Shown here one piece after another: positions 29,649 to 37,925 of a stretch of 64,000 nucleotides of DNA. The notes below the pieces were generated by a model. It did not search any database. It saw only the letters and a list, made by a program, of their open reading frames with translations, and was not told where the DNA came from. The position numbers and the translations under genes were made by a program. Source of the DNA: Parafannyhessea umbonata. Lineage in GTDB: Bacteria > Actinomycetota > Coriobacteriia > Coriobacteriales > Atopobiaceae. The first letter of the stretch is position 1, and each line of letters opens with the position of its first letter. The DNA is taken from NCBI RefSeq assembly GCF_900105025.1, contig NZ_LT629759.1:186001-250000 (forward strand). Reading direction: 5' to 3'.

Positions 29649-30960
29649 ATGCGAGCCTTCCCTCGATGACGGTGGCGCGGCAGGTGCCGGAGCCGTGGCG
29701 GACGAAGCGCTCCAGCGTGTCCTCGAGCGCCTGAGGCGACGTGACGTCGACCGGTACGTCGAAGAACGCGAGGTCGGCGGATGCGCCGACGTTTATCTGG
29801 CCGATGCGCTTGGGACCGCAGTTGAGGCCCATGGCCTCCGCGCCGCCGAGCGTCATCATCCTGATGAGGCGGTGCGAGAGGTCGAGCTCCTCGTAGCCCT
29901 GGCTGATGGCGAGGTCGTACAGGAACGCGACGTCGTCCAGGACGTCGAGGCTCGGGCTCGAGGAGAGAGAGTCCGTGCCGACGGAGAGGGGGTTGCCCTC
30001 CTCGAGGTAGCGCGCGATGGGGGCGTCCGCCTCCGTGCAGGTGATGCGGTTGGAGCGCGGGCAGAGCGCGACCGAGACGCCCCTCTGGCGCAGGATCCTG
30101 CGATCTTCTCGCGATGCGTGCACGCCGTGTGCGATGTGGACGTCCGGCCCGAGGACGGCGAGCTGGTCGAGAAACTGGATGGCGCTTGCGCCGGCGCCAG
30201 CGCGCTTGAGGTCGTTGAAGCTCTGCCACTCCGTGCGGTTCCACGCCCACGACGTCTGGTTGGTGAGGCGCGACGGCAGTTTGCCCGCCTCGGCCGGGGT
30301 CTCGCCCAGGTGGATGTGGAGTCTCATGCCCAGCTGGCGCGCGATGTCCGGCAGGTCGAGCAGCGGGCCGGAGCCAAGCGAGTACGGCGCGTGCGGGCTG
30401 ATGCCAAGCTCTGTCACGCCCATGGCGCGGATGGCGCGGATCTGGTCTAGCAGGTCTTCCGGACCCTTGCGCCGCCAGTCCTCGTTGTTCCAGTCCATAA
30501 CCTCCCAGTAGGCGATGCCGTGCATGCCCTGGGACGCGAGCGCGTCGGCCGCCTCCACGTCTGACACGATGTCCGCCGCGGCCGTGGTACCGGCCTCCAC
30601 CATCTGGCGCGCGCCGTCGTGCGCCCACTGGCGCCACGGCTTGGGCTCCGGGCTGTCGTATATCTTGTTGAACGCGAGCTCCCAGTCGCGAAAGCTCGCG
30701 TACGTGCGCGAGCCGACGGACGCCATGCCGGTGTACTGCAGGTGGGTGTGGGCGTTCACCAGGCCGGGCGTGACGAGGCCGCCCCAGCGGCGGAGCTCCA
30801 CCTGCGAGCGGTCGTCCACGTCCTCCGCGAGCTTCTGCCGCACCCAGTCGCGCGTGCCCACGTGCAGGACGCGGCCGTCGCGCACCGCGACGGCGCCGTC
30901 GCAGATGACGGGGCCGGTGACGGGAATCACCAGCGGGGCTTCGTACAGGGTGACGCTCAT
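29629..30960 (-). CDS. Amidohydrolase of the MTA/SAH or aminofutalosine deaminase group
   Basis: A 443-residue metal-dependent deaminase of the ATZ/TRZ family. Metal ligands are in NAHTHLQYTG, HIHLGE, IAHGVH and GTDSLSS. The fold and motifs match adenosine-type deaminases that act on S-adenosylhomocysteine, methylthioadenosine or aminofutalosine. Its start overlaps the stop of the AhcY-like gene as ATGA, so the two are translated together; this suggests that one handles the deaminated product of the other. The cupin overlaps its 3' end. The exact substrate is not decided by the sequence. Confidence 0.83.
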   Translation of the reverse strand: MSVTLYEAPLVIPVTGPVICDGAVAVRDGRVLHVGTRDWVRQKLAEDVDDRSQVELRRWGGLVTPGLVNAHTHLQYTGMASVGSRTYASFRDWELAFNKIYDSPEPKPWRQWAHDGARQMVEAGTTAAADIVSDVEAADALASQGMHGIAYWEVMDWNNEDWRRKGPEDLLDQIRAIRAMGVTELGISPHAPYSLGSGPLLDLPDIARQLGMRLHIHLGETPAEAGKLPSRLTNQTSWAWNRTEWQSFNDLKRAGAGASAIQFLDQLAVLGPDVHIAHGVHASREDRRILRQRGVSVALCPRSNRITCTEADAPIARYLEEGNPLSVGTDSLSSSPSLDVLDDVAFLYDLAISQGYEELDLSHRLIRMMTLGGAEAMGLNCGPKRIGQINVGASADLAFFDVPVDVTSPQALEDTLERFVRHGSGTCRATVIEGRLAYDRIWS

Positions 30961-32522
30961 GCGTGCCTCTTCCGGTTTGTTGGGGCGGGGGTGGTGCCGG
31001 CGGTGTCGGCGTAGCGGGTGACGCGCCAGTCCGGCACGAAGGTGGGGGTGGACGGCGCGCTCTCCGTGCGGATGCCGCGCGTCTCGAGCGCGATGGATGC
31101 GATGCGGCGGTCTACCTCGGGACCCAGCCGCAGCACCTTTGCGGGAAGCGACCCCGCGTGGCGCAGCAGATGCTCCACGGCGGCGAGCTGCACGGCGAAG
31201 CTCAGGTCCATGATCTCGATGGGGTTGCCCGGGCCGGCGGCGTAGTTCACGCCGTCCCCGGACGCGAGCAGCCTGAGCGTGGGCCCCTGGGGCACGTCCA
31301 GCCACGAGACGCCGTCCTTCTCGCCCGGGCGCAGGGTACCGCCCTGGGAAAGCACCTGGTCAAGGGCCACCTCGTTTGCGATGCCGCCGATGACTGCGAC
31401 GGTGGCGCCGTCTGGCAGCAGGCGGAGAGCGTCTGCGGGGAGCGTGTGGCGCACGCCCGTGGCCGAGACCGCCATGTCCGTGGCGGGAAGCGCGCTGTCG
31501 AGCGGCGCGACCGCGAAGCCGGCGAAGCTCGCCTCAAGCGCGCGGACGGGGTCCGCCTCCGCCACGGTCACGCGCGCGCCCAGCGCCCGCACGCGACGGG
31601 CGAAGCCCTCGCCAACGGGGCCAAAGCCCACCACGGTGACGCGTGCCCCACCGGCGGCGGAGAAGAACGACGGTCCTACGAGGGACATCGTCGTGGCGGC
31701 GCAGGTCTCTCCCGTGCCGTGGCGGTTGTCGAAGCCGGTCTTCAGGCGGGAGTCGTTGACCGCCACGACGGGGAACGGCAGCTCGCCTTCCTGCTGCATG
31801 GCCGTGAACGCGCGGACGCCGGAGGTGGTCTCCTCCGCGACGCCCACGAGCCTCGCCGCCAGGGTCGGGCGCTCCATCACCATGAGGCGCGAGAAGTTCG
31901 CGCCGTCGTCGATGACGACGTCGGGCCGTATGCGGTCCATGAGGCGGAGCGACCCCTCGCGCTCCTGCGCGGGCGTCCACGTGGCGTCCGCCTCTATGGC
32001 GTAGCCGCGGGCGCGGATCTGGTTGGCGATGGCCTGGTCGCATTCGTGCGCGTGGCAGTACACGCCCACGGTGGCACCGGCCGCGGCAAGGCGCTCCACG
32101 AGGACGGCCGTCTTTGGCTCCACGATGAGGCTGAGCGCGATGTGGACGCCGCGAAGCAGGTCTTCCGCCGCGATCCGGCGTGCGAGCTCCGCCGAGACGG
32201 GCATGCCCCTCTCGGCGCGCGCCCAGGCGTCAGCCGCGGAAAGGTCCTTGCGTTTGGGCAGGTCGGGGTAGGTAAAATCCGCCTGTGCGGCATCGTTCGT
32301 AGGGACGAGGCCCCACTCCGCCATGCGCAGGGCAAGCACCCCGCCTTCGCGCGCGAGGTCCTGCGCGTCCACGAGCACGCGCGAGCCCGCAAGCGATGAG
32401 TTTGTGGCCTGCGCCCACGCGCAGGCCCAGTGTGCGAAGGTGTCCGTGGTTCCTCCCGGGTCGCATTGCGGCGCGTCCTTGCGGCGCGTCCTTGCGGCGC
32501 GCGCCGACCGTCGTGGAAACAT
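30957..32522 (-). CDS. Divergent adenosylhomocysteinase-like protein
   Basis: Up to 521 residues. AhcY-family landmarks are EETTSGV, NDSRLKTGFDN (Lys and Asp of the active site) and the NAD loop GFGPVGEG. However, the adenine-contacting LHMT motif is replaced (LIVEPKTAVL), the active-site Cys after FDN is changed (NRHGTGE), and the NIGHFD His is missing (IGGIANEV). So it binds NAD but probably acts on another nucleoside, for instance S-inosylhomocysteine. The start is uncertain: the frame is open to 32522, with ATG 32324 a shorter option, and neither has a strong ribosome-binding site. The gene is coupled to a deaminase. Confidence 0.7.
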   Translation of the reverse strand: MFPRRSARAARTRRKDAPQCDPGGTTDTFAHWACAWAQATNSSLAGSRVLVDAQDLAREGGVLALRMAEWGLVPTNDAAQADFTYPDLPKRKDLSAADAWARAERGMPVSAELARRIAAEDLLRGVHIALSLIVEPKTAVLVERLAAAGATVGVYCHAHECDQAIANQIRARGYAIEADATWTPAQEREGSLRLMDRIRPDVVIDDGANFSRLMVMERPTLAARLVGVAEETTSGVRAFTAMQQEGELPFPVVAVNDSRLKTGFDNRHGTGETCAATTMSLVGPSFFSAAGGARVTVVGFGPVGEGFARRVRALGARVTVAEADPVRALEASFAGFAVAPLDSALPATDMAVSATGVRHTLPADALRLLPDGATVAVIGGIANEVALDQVLSQGGTLRPGEKDGVSWLDVPQGPTLRLLASGDGVNYAAGPGNPIEIMDLSFAVQLAAVEHLLRHAGSLPAKVLRLGPEVDRRIASIALETRGIRTESAPSTPTFVPDWRVTRYADTAGTTPAPTNRKRHA

Positions 32523-32646
32523 GATATGCGAAACCGGATGGCGTGGGTTTCTCCCGTGTTTCGGACCGCGTGTGATGCCTTTGGAGAACGCGCGGTCGCA
32601 CCGCCTGCGGCGGGTACATGAAGTATCGTCACTACGAACGCAAACC

Positions 32647-32670
32647 GCTCCGCGGGACTACCCCCGGAGC
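32647..32670 (+). other. Small hairpin in the luxS leader
   Basis: GCTCCG (32647-32652) and CGGAGC (32665-32670) enclose an inner GGG/CCC pair, 18 bases before the luxS ATG. It matches no SAM- or SAH-riboswitch consensus I know. Confidence 0.35.
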
Positions 32671-32688
32671 CCAACGACAGGAGACACC

Positions 32689-33180
32689 ATGGAGCAGATC
32701 GCAAGCTTCACCATCGACCACCTTCGCCTGGAGCCCGGCGTCTACGTGAGCCGCGTCGACCGCGACCCGGCGTCCGGTGCCGTCATCACCACCTTCGACC
32801 TGCGCCTGACCGCACCCAACCGCGAGCCGGTCATGGACACGGCCGCCGTGCACGCCATCGAGCACCTGCTGGCCACGTTCCTGCGCAACGACGAGGAGTG
32901 GGCGAGCCGCATCGTGTACTTTGGGCCCATGGGCTGCCGCACCGGCTTCTATCTCATCGTGTTTGGCGAGTGCACGCCCAAGGAGGTGCTGCCGCTGGTC
33001 ACGCGCGCCTTCGAGTTTGCCCGCGACTTCGAGGGAGAGATTCCCGGCGCAAAGCCGGCGGAGTGCGGCAACTGGCACGACGCGGACCTGAACCAGGCGC
33101 ACTGGTGGGCCAGGCGCTACCTGGACAACACGCTGTACGCGATCGACGACGCGCACATGACCTACCCCGGCGCGGAGTAG
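32689..33180 (+). CDS. luxS: S-ribosylhomocysteine lyase LuxS
   Basis: A 163-residue iron/zinc enzyme that splits S-ribosylhomocysteine into homocysteine and DPD, the precursor of autoinducer 2. HAIEH (H55, E58, H59) and the Cys of ECGNW form the metal site; C83 in PMGCRTGFYL is the catalytic Cys. The ATG at 32689 has AGGAG upstream. Pfs follows after four bases, giving the complete two-step SAH recycling route. Together with metH and metF in this window it closes the methyl cycle. Confidence 0.95.
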   Translation: MEQIASFTIDHLRLEPGVYVSRVDRDPASGAVITTFDLRLTAPNREPVMDTAAVHAIEHLLATFLRNDEEWASRIVYFGPMGCRTGFYLIVFGECTPKEVLPLVTRAFEFARDFEGEIPGAKPAECGNWHDADLNQAHWWARRYLDNTLYAIDDAHMTYPGAE

Positions 33181-33184
33181 GCGC

Positions 33185-33883
33185 GTGGCGCTGGGAATCA
33201 TTGGCGCGATGGACGTCGAGGTGGAGCTGCTGAGGGCCCACCTCGACGGCGTGCGCGTGACGTGCGTGGGCGGCATGGAGTTTAGCGAGGGCCGCCTGGG
33301 CGGTACGGACGCGATCGTGGTGCGTTGCGGCGTGGGCAGCATCAACGCCGCCATGTGCGCGCAGACGCTCGCCGTGCGCTTTGGGGCGGACCGCGTGGTG
33401 AACACGGGCGTGGCCGGCTCGCTGAACGCGCGCGTGGGCATAGGCGACGTGGTGGTCTCAACGGACGCAGTCAACTACGACATGGACGTGCAGAACCTGG
33501 GCTACCGGCCCGGCCAGTGTCCGGGCATGGACACGCTTGCGTTTGCGGCGGACCCGACGCTGCGCCAGGTCGCCGTTTGCGCGGCGCGCGCCGTAGCGCC
33601 GGAGGCGGGCGTGTTCGAGGGGCGCGTGGCCTCAGGCGACAAGTTCGTGCACGAGGACGCCATGCGCCGGTGGATCGTTGAGGAGTTTGGCGCGCTGTGC
33701 TGCGAGATGGAGGGTGCCGCCATCGCGCAGGCGTGCCACGTGAACGACATCCCGTTCGCGATCGTGCGCACCATATCCGACGAGGCGAACGGAGCCTCCG
33801 CCACGGACTACCCGGCGTTCGAGCGCAAGATGGCCCTGCGCTGCGCGGCGATCGTGGAGCGCATGGCCGCCGGCTTGGCGTAG
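33185..33883 (+). CDS. mtnN: 5'-methylthioadenosine/S-adenosylhomocysteine nucleosidase
   Basis: A 232-residue nucleosidase (Pfs). LGIIGAMDVEVELL at the start, GVGSINAAMCAQTL, VNTGVAGSLNARVGIGDVV, the conserved Glu motif in CCEMEGAAIAQ, and the catalytic Asp in VRTISDEA are all present. It removes adenine from SAH and methylthioadenosine, feeding LuxS. GTG 33185 is the start, four bases after the luxS stop. Unlike the paralogue at 26860 it has the normal Asp, so it is the housekeeping enzyme. Confidence 0.95.
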   Translation: MALGIIGAMDVEVELLRAHLDGVRVTCVGGMEFSEGRLGGTDAIVVRCGVGSINAAMCAQTLAVRFGADRVVNTGVAGSLNARVGIGDVVVSTDAVNYDMDVQNLGYRPGQCPGMDTLAFAADPTLRQVAVCAARAVAPEAGVFEGRVASGDKFVHEDAMRRWIVEEFGALCCEMEGAAIAQACHVNDIPFAIVRTISDEANGASATDYPAFERKMALRCAAIVERMAAGLA

Positions 33884-33927
33884 GCGCCGGCGGCCTTGGA
33901 CGCGGCCGCGACTGATGGGGGGATTGC

Positions 33928-34800
33928 ATGGCGAGAAGAACGGGCCTTCCTGCGGTGGAGGTGCTGGACGCATGCGAGTCCACCAACGACGAGGCCTTGC
34001 GGCGCGCACGCGCGGGCGCGCCGCACGGTGCGGCCGTCGCCGCGGTGAGGCAGACTTTGGGGCGCGGCCGCAGGGGGCACGTGTGGGTGTCCCCGCCGGG
34101 CGGGCTGTACCTCTCCGTGGTGCTGCGCCCCGGCGTCGCGCGGGAGTGCCTGTGCGCCATCCCCGTGGCCGCCGGCCTGGGCGCGCTTGACGCATGCCGT
34201 GCGCTTGGCGCAACGACGCCGCGGCTGAAGTGGCCAAACGACCTGGTGGTTCCAGGGCCCGGCGGCGCATGCAAGCTCGGCGGCATCCTGGTGGAGCTCT
34301 GCCTGGGGTCGCAGCCTGGGGGCTCGGGCACGGCAGCGGACGGGGTCGCGGGCGTGGGCGACGCCGCCGTGTGCGGCATCGGCGTGAACCTCACGCGTCC
34401 GCGCAACAACGGCATCAGCCCGAAGGCGGTGCGGGACGGCATGCCGGCACCGCTTCCCGCCGCGTACCTGGACGAGTGCGGCGCGCCTTACGCAGCCGGC
34501 GACTACGCGGCTGTGGCGACGCTGTTTCGCGACGCCATCGTGCGACGCGTTGACGCGTGGGCCGCGGGCCTTGCAGGGGACGGCGCGACCGCGCCGCTCG
34601 CGCCCGTGCTGGAGGAGTACCGCTCCAGCCTCCTTGGCCTTGGGAGCACGGTCGCGGCCGTCGCCCCCGACGGTGCCGTCGTGGGAAGGGGCACGTTCTT
34701 CTCGGTAGACAAGACCGGGCGCGCGATCCTTGCGCTGCAAGGTGGTGGCACGCTTTCGTTTGCTCCCGAGCAGGCGTCGCTAAGGCCAGCTGGGTGCTAA
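33928..34800 (+). CDS. birA: Biotin-[acetyl-CoA carboxylase] ligase, monofunctional
   Basis: A 290-residue biotin protein ligase. GRGRRGHVWVSPPGGLYLSV binds biotinyl-AMP; KWPNDL and CKLGGILVEL complete the active site, and a C-terminal SH3-like domain (AVVGRGTFFSVDKTGRAIL) closes the protein. There is no N-terminal helix-turn-helix, so it is the non-regulatory class. It attaches biotin to AccB, encoded seven kilobases downstream. Insertions rich in Gly/Ala lie in the catalytic domain (near residues 110-140). TGGGGGGA precedes the ATG. Confidence 0.93.
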   Translation: MARRTGLPAVEVLDACESTNDEALRRARAGAPHGAAVAAVRQTLGRGRRGHVWVSPPGGLYLSVVLRPGVARECLCAIPVAAGLGALDACRALGATTPRLKWPNDLVVPGPGGACKLGGILVELCLGSQPGGSGTAADGVAGVGDAAVCGIGVNLTRPRNNGISPKAVRDGMPAPLPAAYLDECGAPYAAGDYAAVATLFRDAIVRRVDAWAAGLAGDGATAPLAPVLEEYRSSLLGLGSTVAAVAPDGAVVGRGTFFSVDKTGRAILALQGGGTLSFAPEQASLRPAGC

Positions 34801-34919
34801 GCGGCGCTACAAACCACCAATTTACGCAATCTATCTGCAAGAACGTAAGAGCCTGAACCAGAGTGCCCCCGTGTGCGCAATGTGTGTGCCCGGGGCAAAT
34901 CCGTCTTTCTCTAAAACTG

Positions 34920-34939
34920 TATGTTGACACGTCAACATA
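34920..34939. promoter_or_regulatory. FabT-type operator 1 overlapping the -35
   Basis: TATGTTGAC (34920-34928) and GTCAACATA (34931-34939) are perfect inverted arms with a two-base spacer. The palindrome covers a TTGACA -35 element (34924-34929) of the fab operon promoter. Confidence 0.65.
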
Positions 34940-34951
34940 CGTCGCTACACT
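34924..34951 (+). promoter_or_regulatory. Promoter of the fabT-acc operon
   Basis: TTGACA (34924-34929) and TACACT (34946-34951) are spaced by 16 bases. Both are in a clearly AT-richer stretch before fabT, and operators flank them. Confidence 0.6.
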
Positions 34952-34956
34952 CGAAA

Positions 34957-34975
34957 TAGTTAGACAGGCTAACTA
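34957..34975. promoter_or_regulatory. FabT-type operator 2 at the transcription start
   Basis: TAGTTAG (34957-34963) and CTAACTA (34969-34975) are perfect arms with a five-base spacer. The place just after the -10 box is ideal for repression by the MarR-type regulator encoded next. Confidence 0.65.
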
Positions 34976-35002
34976 AATTGGCGACGGGAGGGGAGCGGGC
35001 CC

Positions 35003-35596
35003 ATGGCTGCACCACAGGAACGCGGCGCGAGCGGCGCACGCGACGGCGCTACGGCGCCCACGCCCGCCCGCGACATCGACGTGAGCGACGGCTACGCGTT
35101 CATGTCAGAGATCTCGAGCCTCCTGGGCAGCACGTACGAGTCAATCGACCAGCTGGAGGAGCTCACGCGCCGCGCGCAGGGGATCGACCTCACCGTGGCA
35201 GAGTTGAACCTGGTTGAGGTCGTGGGCCGCGCGACGCTGCACAAGGACGCGGCCATCACCGTGTCCGAGGTGGCCCGCGCGCTCGACATCCGTGTGCCCT
35301 CCGCCACGGCCGCCGTGAACCGCCTGGTGCGGAAGGGCTACGTCCGCAAGCGGCGGGACCCAAAGGACGCGCGCCGCGTGAACGTGGGACTCACACGCGA
35401 CGGCGAGAAGGTCCTCCGCCTGCACGTGGTCTTCAACCAGCGCATGGCGGAGGAGGTCTCCAGCGGGCTCTCGCTGGACGAGCGGCGCGTGCTGCTTAAC
35501 GGCATCAGGCGGCTGGAGCAGTTCTATGCGAAGGCGCAGCAGAAGCAGCGCGACTACCTCAGGCGAACGGCGGGTCAGAAGGGGGGCAGGTCATAG
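35003..35596 (+). CDS. fabT: MarR-family regulator of fatty acid synthesis (FabT-like)
   Basis: A 197-residue MarR-type repressor. A disordered N-terminus of about 25 residues precedes the winged helix: LTVAELNLVEVVGR, AITVSEVARALDIRVPSATAAVNRLVRKGYVRKRRDPKDARRV and GLTRDGEKVL, the wing and the conserved DxR. As first gene of a fab operon it corresponds to FabT of Lactobacillales, which uses acyl-ACP as corepressor. GGGAGGGG is upstream of ATG 35003. Two palindromes in its own promoter imply autoregulation. The stop overlaps the fabH GTG. Confidence 0.9.
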   Translation: MAAPQERGASGARDGATAPTPARDIDVSDGYAFMSEISSLLGSTYESIDQLEELTRRAQGIDLTVAELNLVEVVGRATLHKDAAITVSEVARALDIRVPSATAAVNRLVRKGYVRKRRDPKDARRVNVGLTRDGEKVLRLHVVFNQRMAEEVSSGLSLDERRVLLNGIRRLEQFYAKAQQKQRDYLRRTAGQKGGRS

Positions 35597-36573
35597 TGGC
35601 GTACACCATCGTGGGAACGGGCTCGGCGCTGCCGTCGCGCAGCGTCACCAACGACGAGCTCTCGGCGTTCCTGGACACGAGCGACGAGTGGATCCGTACG
35701 CGTACGGGCATCCGCGAGCGCAGGGTCTGCACCACGGAGTCGCTGGACCAGCTTGCGGAGGAGGCGTCCCGTCGCGCGCTCGAGTCCGCGGGCGTCGACG
35801 CGTCGCAGCTCGACCTCATCGTGTGCTCCACCACTACGGGCGACCACCTGATGCCCGCGGAGGCGTGCGCCGTCGCGGAGCGCCTGGGCGCCGCGTGCCC
35901 CGCGTTCGACGTGTCCGCCGCGTGCTCCGGCTTCGTGTTCGCGCTCGACGTGGCCGACGGCTACCTCTCGCGCGGGCGCGCCGCCACGGCCCTCGTGCTC
36001 TCCGCCGAGAAGTGCTCGCGCATCATGGACTGGGCGGACCGCTCCACCTGCGTGCTGTTTGGCGACGCCGCCGCGGCCGTCGTCGTGCGCGCCGGCGGCG
36101 AGTCGCCGCTGTGGTGCCGCCTGCGCACCATACCCAACGTGGCCGCGCTCGACGTGCCGGGCGTCGCGGGCACGAGCCCGTTCGATGCCACCGCGGGCAC
36201 GGCCCCGGCAAGCGCGCTCTCCATGCGCGGCAGGAGCGTGTACCGCTTCGCCGTGACGGAGGTCGTGCGTGAGCTCCGCCAGATGGAGCAGGCCACGGGC
36301 ATCCCCCTGGGCCAGGTGGACCACTTCGTGCTCCACCAGGCAAACGAGAGGATCGTGGACGCCGTGGTCGAGCGCCTGGGGCTGGACCCGTCCCGCGTGG
36401 TGCTGAACCTGGCGCACACGGGCAACGTCTCCAGCGCGTGCATCCCGCTCGCCCTGGACGGACTCGCCCGCGCGGGAAAGCTCGCGGAGGGTCAGCTCGT
36501 CGCCCTCGTCGGCTTCGGCGCGGGTCTGGACGTGGCGTCGACGCTCCTGCGCTGGGAGGCCGCGCCAAGCTAG
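35596..36573 (+). CDS. fabH: 3-oxoacyl-ACP synthase III
   Basis: A 325-residue condensing enzyme that starts fatty acid synthesis by joining acetyl-CoA to malonyl-ACP. The catalytic triad is the Cys in DVSAACSGF, His in FVLHQANERI and Asn in AHTGNVSSA. The N-terminal MAYTIVGTGSALPSRSVTNDEL is the family start. GTG 35596 overlaps the fabT stop. Typical length. The neighbours are fabT and acpP, as in streptococcal fab operons. Confidence 0.96.
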   Translation: MAYTIVGTGSALPSRSVTNDELSAFLDTSDEWIRTRTGIRERRVCTTESLDQLAEEASRRALESAGVDASQLDLIVCSTTTGDHLMPAEACAVAERLGAACPAFDVSAACSGFVFALDVADGYLSRGRAATALVLSAEKCSRIMDWADRSTCVLFGDAAAAVVVRAGGESPLWCRLRTIPNVAALDVPGVAGTSPFDATAGTAPASALSMRGRSVYRFAVTEVVRELRQMEQATGIPLGQVDHFVLHQANERIVDAVVERLGLDPSRVVLNLAHTGNVSSACIPLALDGLARAGKLAEGQLVALVGFGAGLDVASTLLRWEAAPS

Positions 36574-36696
36574 GCGCCCCGCGCTTCTCGCCAGCCGCGG
36601 CCCCCGCGTCGCGCGCGGCGTCAACAAGGTATCCCGGGTGCCGGATGGCACCCTCGTTCGCGCCGGTCCCCGGCGCCAGAAGATAGGAGATAAACC

Positions 36697-36930
36697 ATGG
36701 CAGAGTCCACCTTCGATCGCGTCGTCAGCATCCTCAAGGACCAGGAGGGCTTGGACGATGTCGAGCTCACCCGCGACACCAACCTCGCGAGCGTCGGCCT
36801 CGACTCCATGGCCACCGTCGAGGCGGTCATGGCGTGCGAGGACGAGTTCGGCATCGAGATCGACCCCGAGGCCAACCCCCAGACCGTGGGCGAGTTCGTC
36901 GACCTGGTCGACGGCCTCCTTCAGAAGTAG
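36697..36930 (+). CDS. acpP: Acyl carrier protein
   Basis: A 77-residue acidic carrier. The phosphopantetheine-bearing Ser is in VGLDSMATVEA, with Met in place of the usual Leu after it. Helix order and length are standard. Acyl chains are carried on this protein through FabH, FabF, FabG, FabZ and FabK. AGGAGATAAACC precedes the ATG. The 123-base gap upstream contains a GC-rich stretch and one GGCGAGAAG-motif copy but no clear terminator. Confidence 0.95.
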   Translation: MAESTFDRVVSILKDQEGLDDVELTRDTNLASVGLDSMATVEAVMACEDEFGIEIDPEANPQTVGEFVDLVDGLLQK

Positions 36931-36980
36931 ACCGGCTTCCACACTTCCGGCAAACCCCAAACGCTAAGGACCGAACGCAC

Positions 36981-37925
36981 ATGATCAGGACCCCCATCTG
37001 CGAGCTTCTGGGAATAGAGAAGCCCCTGTTCCAGGGTGGCATGGCGTGGATCGCGGACGCGAGCCTCGCCGCCGCCGTCTCCGAGGCCGGCGGCCTCGGC
37101 ATCATCTCGGCCATGAACGCCGGACCCGACTGGGTGCGCGAGCAGATCCGGGACGTCCGCACGCGCACGCAGCGCCCGTTCGGCGTGAACGTGATGCTCC
37201 AGAGCCCGTTCGCGGCCGAGGTCGCGGACGTCGTGGCCCAGGAGCGCGTTCCCGTGGTCGTTACGGGCGCGGGCAACCCCAGCAAGTACATGCGCGCGTG
37301 GAAGGACGCCGGCGTGAGGGTGATCCCCGTCGTGTCCTCCGTCGCGCTCGCGCGCCTGTTGGAGCGCGCCGGTGCGGACGCAATCGTCGCCGAGGGCGGA
37401 GAGTCCGGCGGGCACGTGGGCGACCTCTCGACCATGGTTCTGGTGCCGCAGGTTGTGGACGCCGTCAAGGTGCCGGTGCTCGCCGCGGGCGGCATCGCGG
37501 ACGGCCGGCAGGTCGCGGCCGCGTTCATGCTGGGCGCGCAGGGCGTCCAGGTGGGCACCCGCTTCCTCGTCGCCACGGAGTGCACGGTGAGCCAGGAGTA
37601 CAAGGACCGCGTCATCAAGGCGAAGGACCTGTCCACCATCGTGACCGGCCGCAGCATCAACGGCGCGGTGCGCTGCCTGAAGACGCCGTTCTCGCAGGAG
37701 TTCGCGCGCAGGGAGCGCGAGGGCGCCACGGCGGAGGAGCTCGCGAGCCTTGGGGCGGGGTCGCTGCGCAAGGCCGCGAAGGACGGCAACTACCAGGAGG
37801 GCTCGTTCATGGCCGGCGAGGTTGCGGCCATGGTGCACCAGGAGCAGACGGCCGCCCAGATCGTGGACGACCTCATGGACGGCGTGGAGCGCTGCCTGAA
37901 GGGGGCGACGGCATGGGTGTGCTAG
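36981..37925 (+). CDS. fabK: Enoyl-ACP reductase II, FMN-dependent
   Basis: A 314-residue FMN enzyme that reduces the enoyl double bond with NADH. MIRTPICELLGIEKPLFQGGM is the family start, SEAGGLGIISA the FMN loop, EGGESGGHVG the conserved loop, and LAAGGIADGRQVAAAFMLGA the phosphate-binding part. Being FabK rather than FabI, it is expected to be insensitive to triclosan and is typical of Lactobacillales operons. It overlaps fabD by 13 bases. AAGGA precedes the ATG. Confidence 0.95.
   Translation: MIRTPICELLGIEKPLFQGGMAWIADASLAAAVSEAGGLGIISAMNAGPDWVREQIRDVRTRTQRPFGVNVMLQSPFAAEVADVVAQERVPVVVTGAGNPSKYMRAWKDAGVRVIPVVSSVALARLLERAGADAIVAEGGESGGHVGDLSTMVLVPQVVDAVKVPVLAAGGIADGRQVAAAFMLGAQGVQVGTRFLVATECTVSQEYKDRVIKAKDLSTIVTGRSINGAVRCLKTPFSQEFARREREGATAEELASLGAGSLRKAAKDGNYQEGSFMAGEVAAMVHQEQTAAQIVDDLMDGVERCLKGATAWVC

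Noticed and set aside
32523-32688. SAM or SAH riboswitch before luxS
   Set aside because: Only a short GC hairpin is present; no conserved core of any SAM/SAH riboswitch class I know could be matched.
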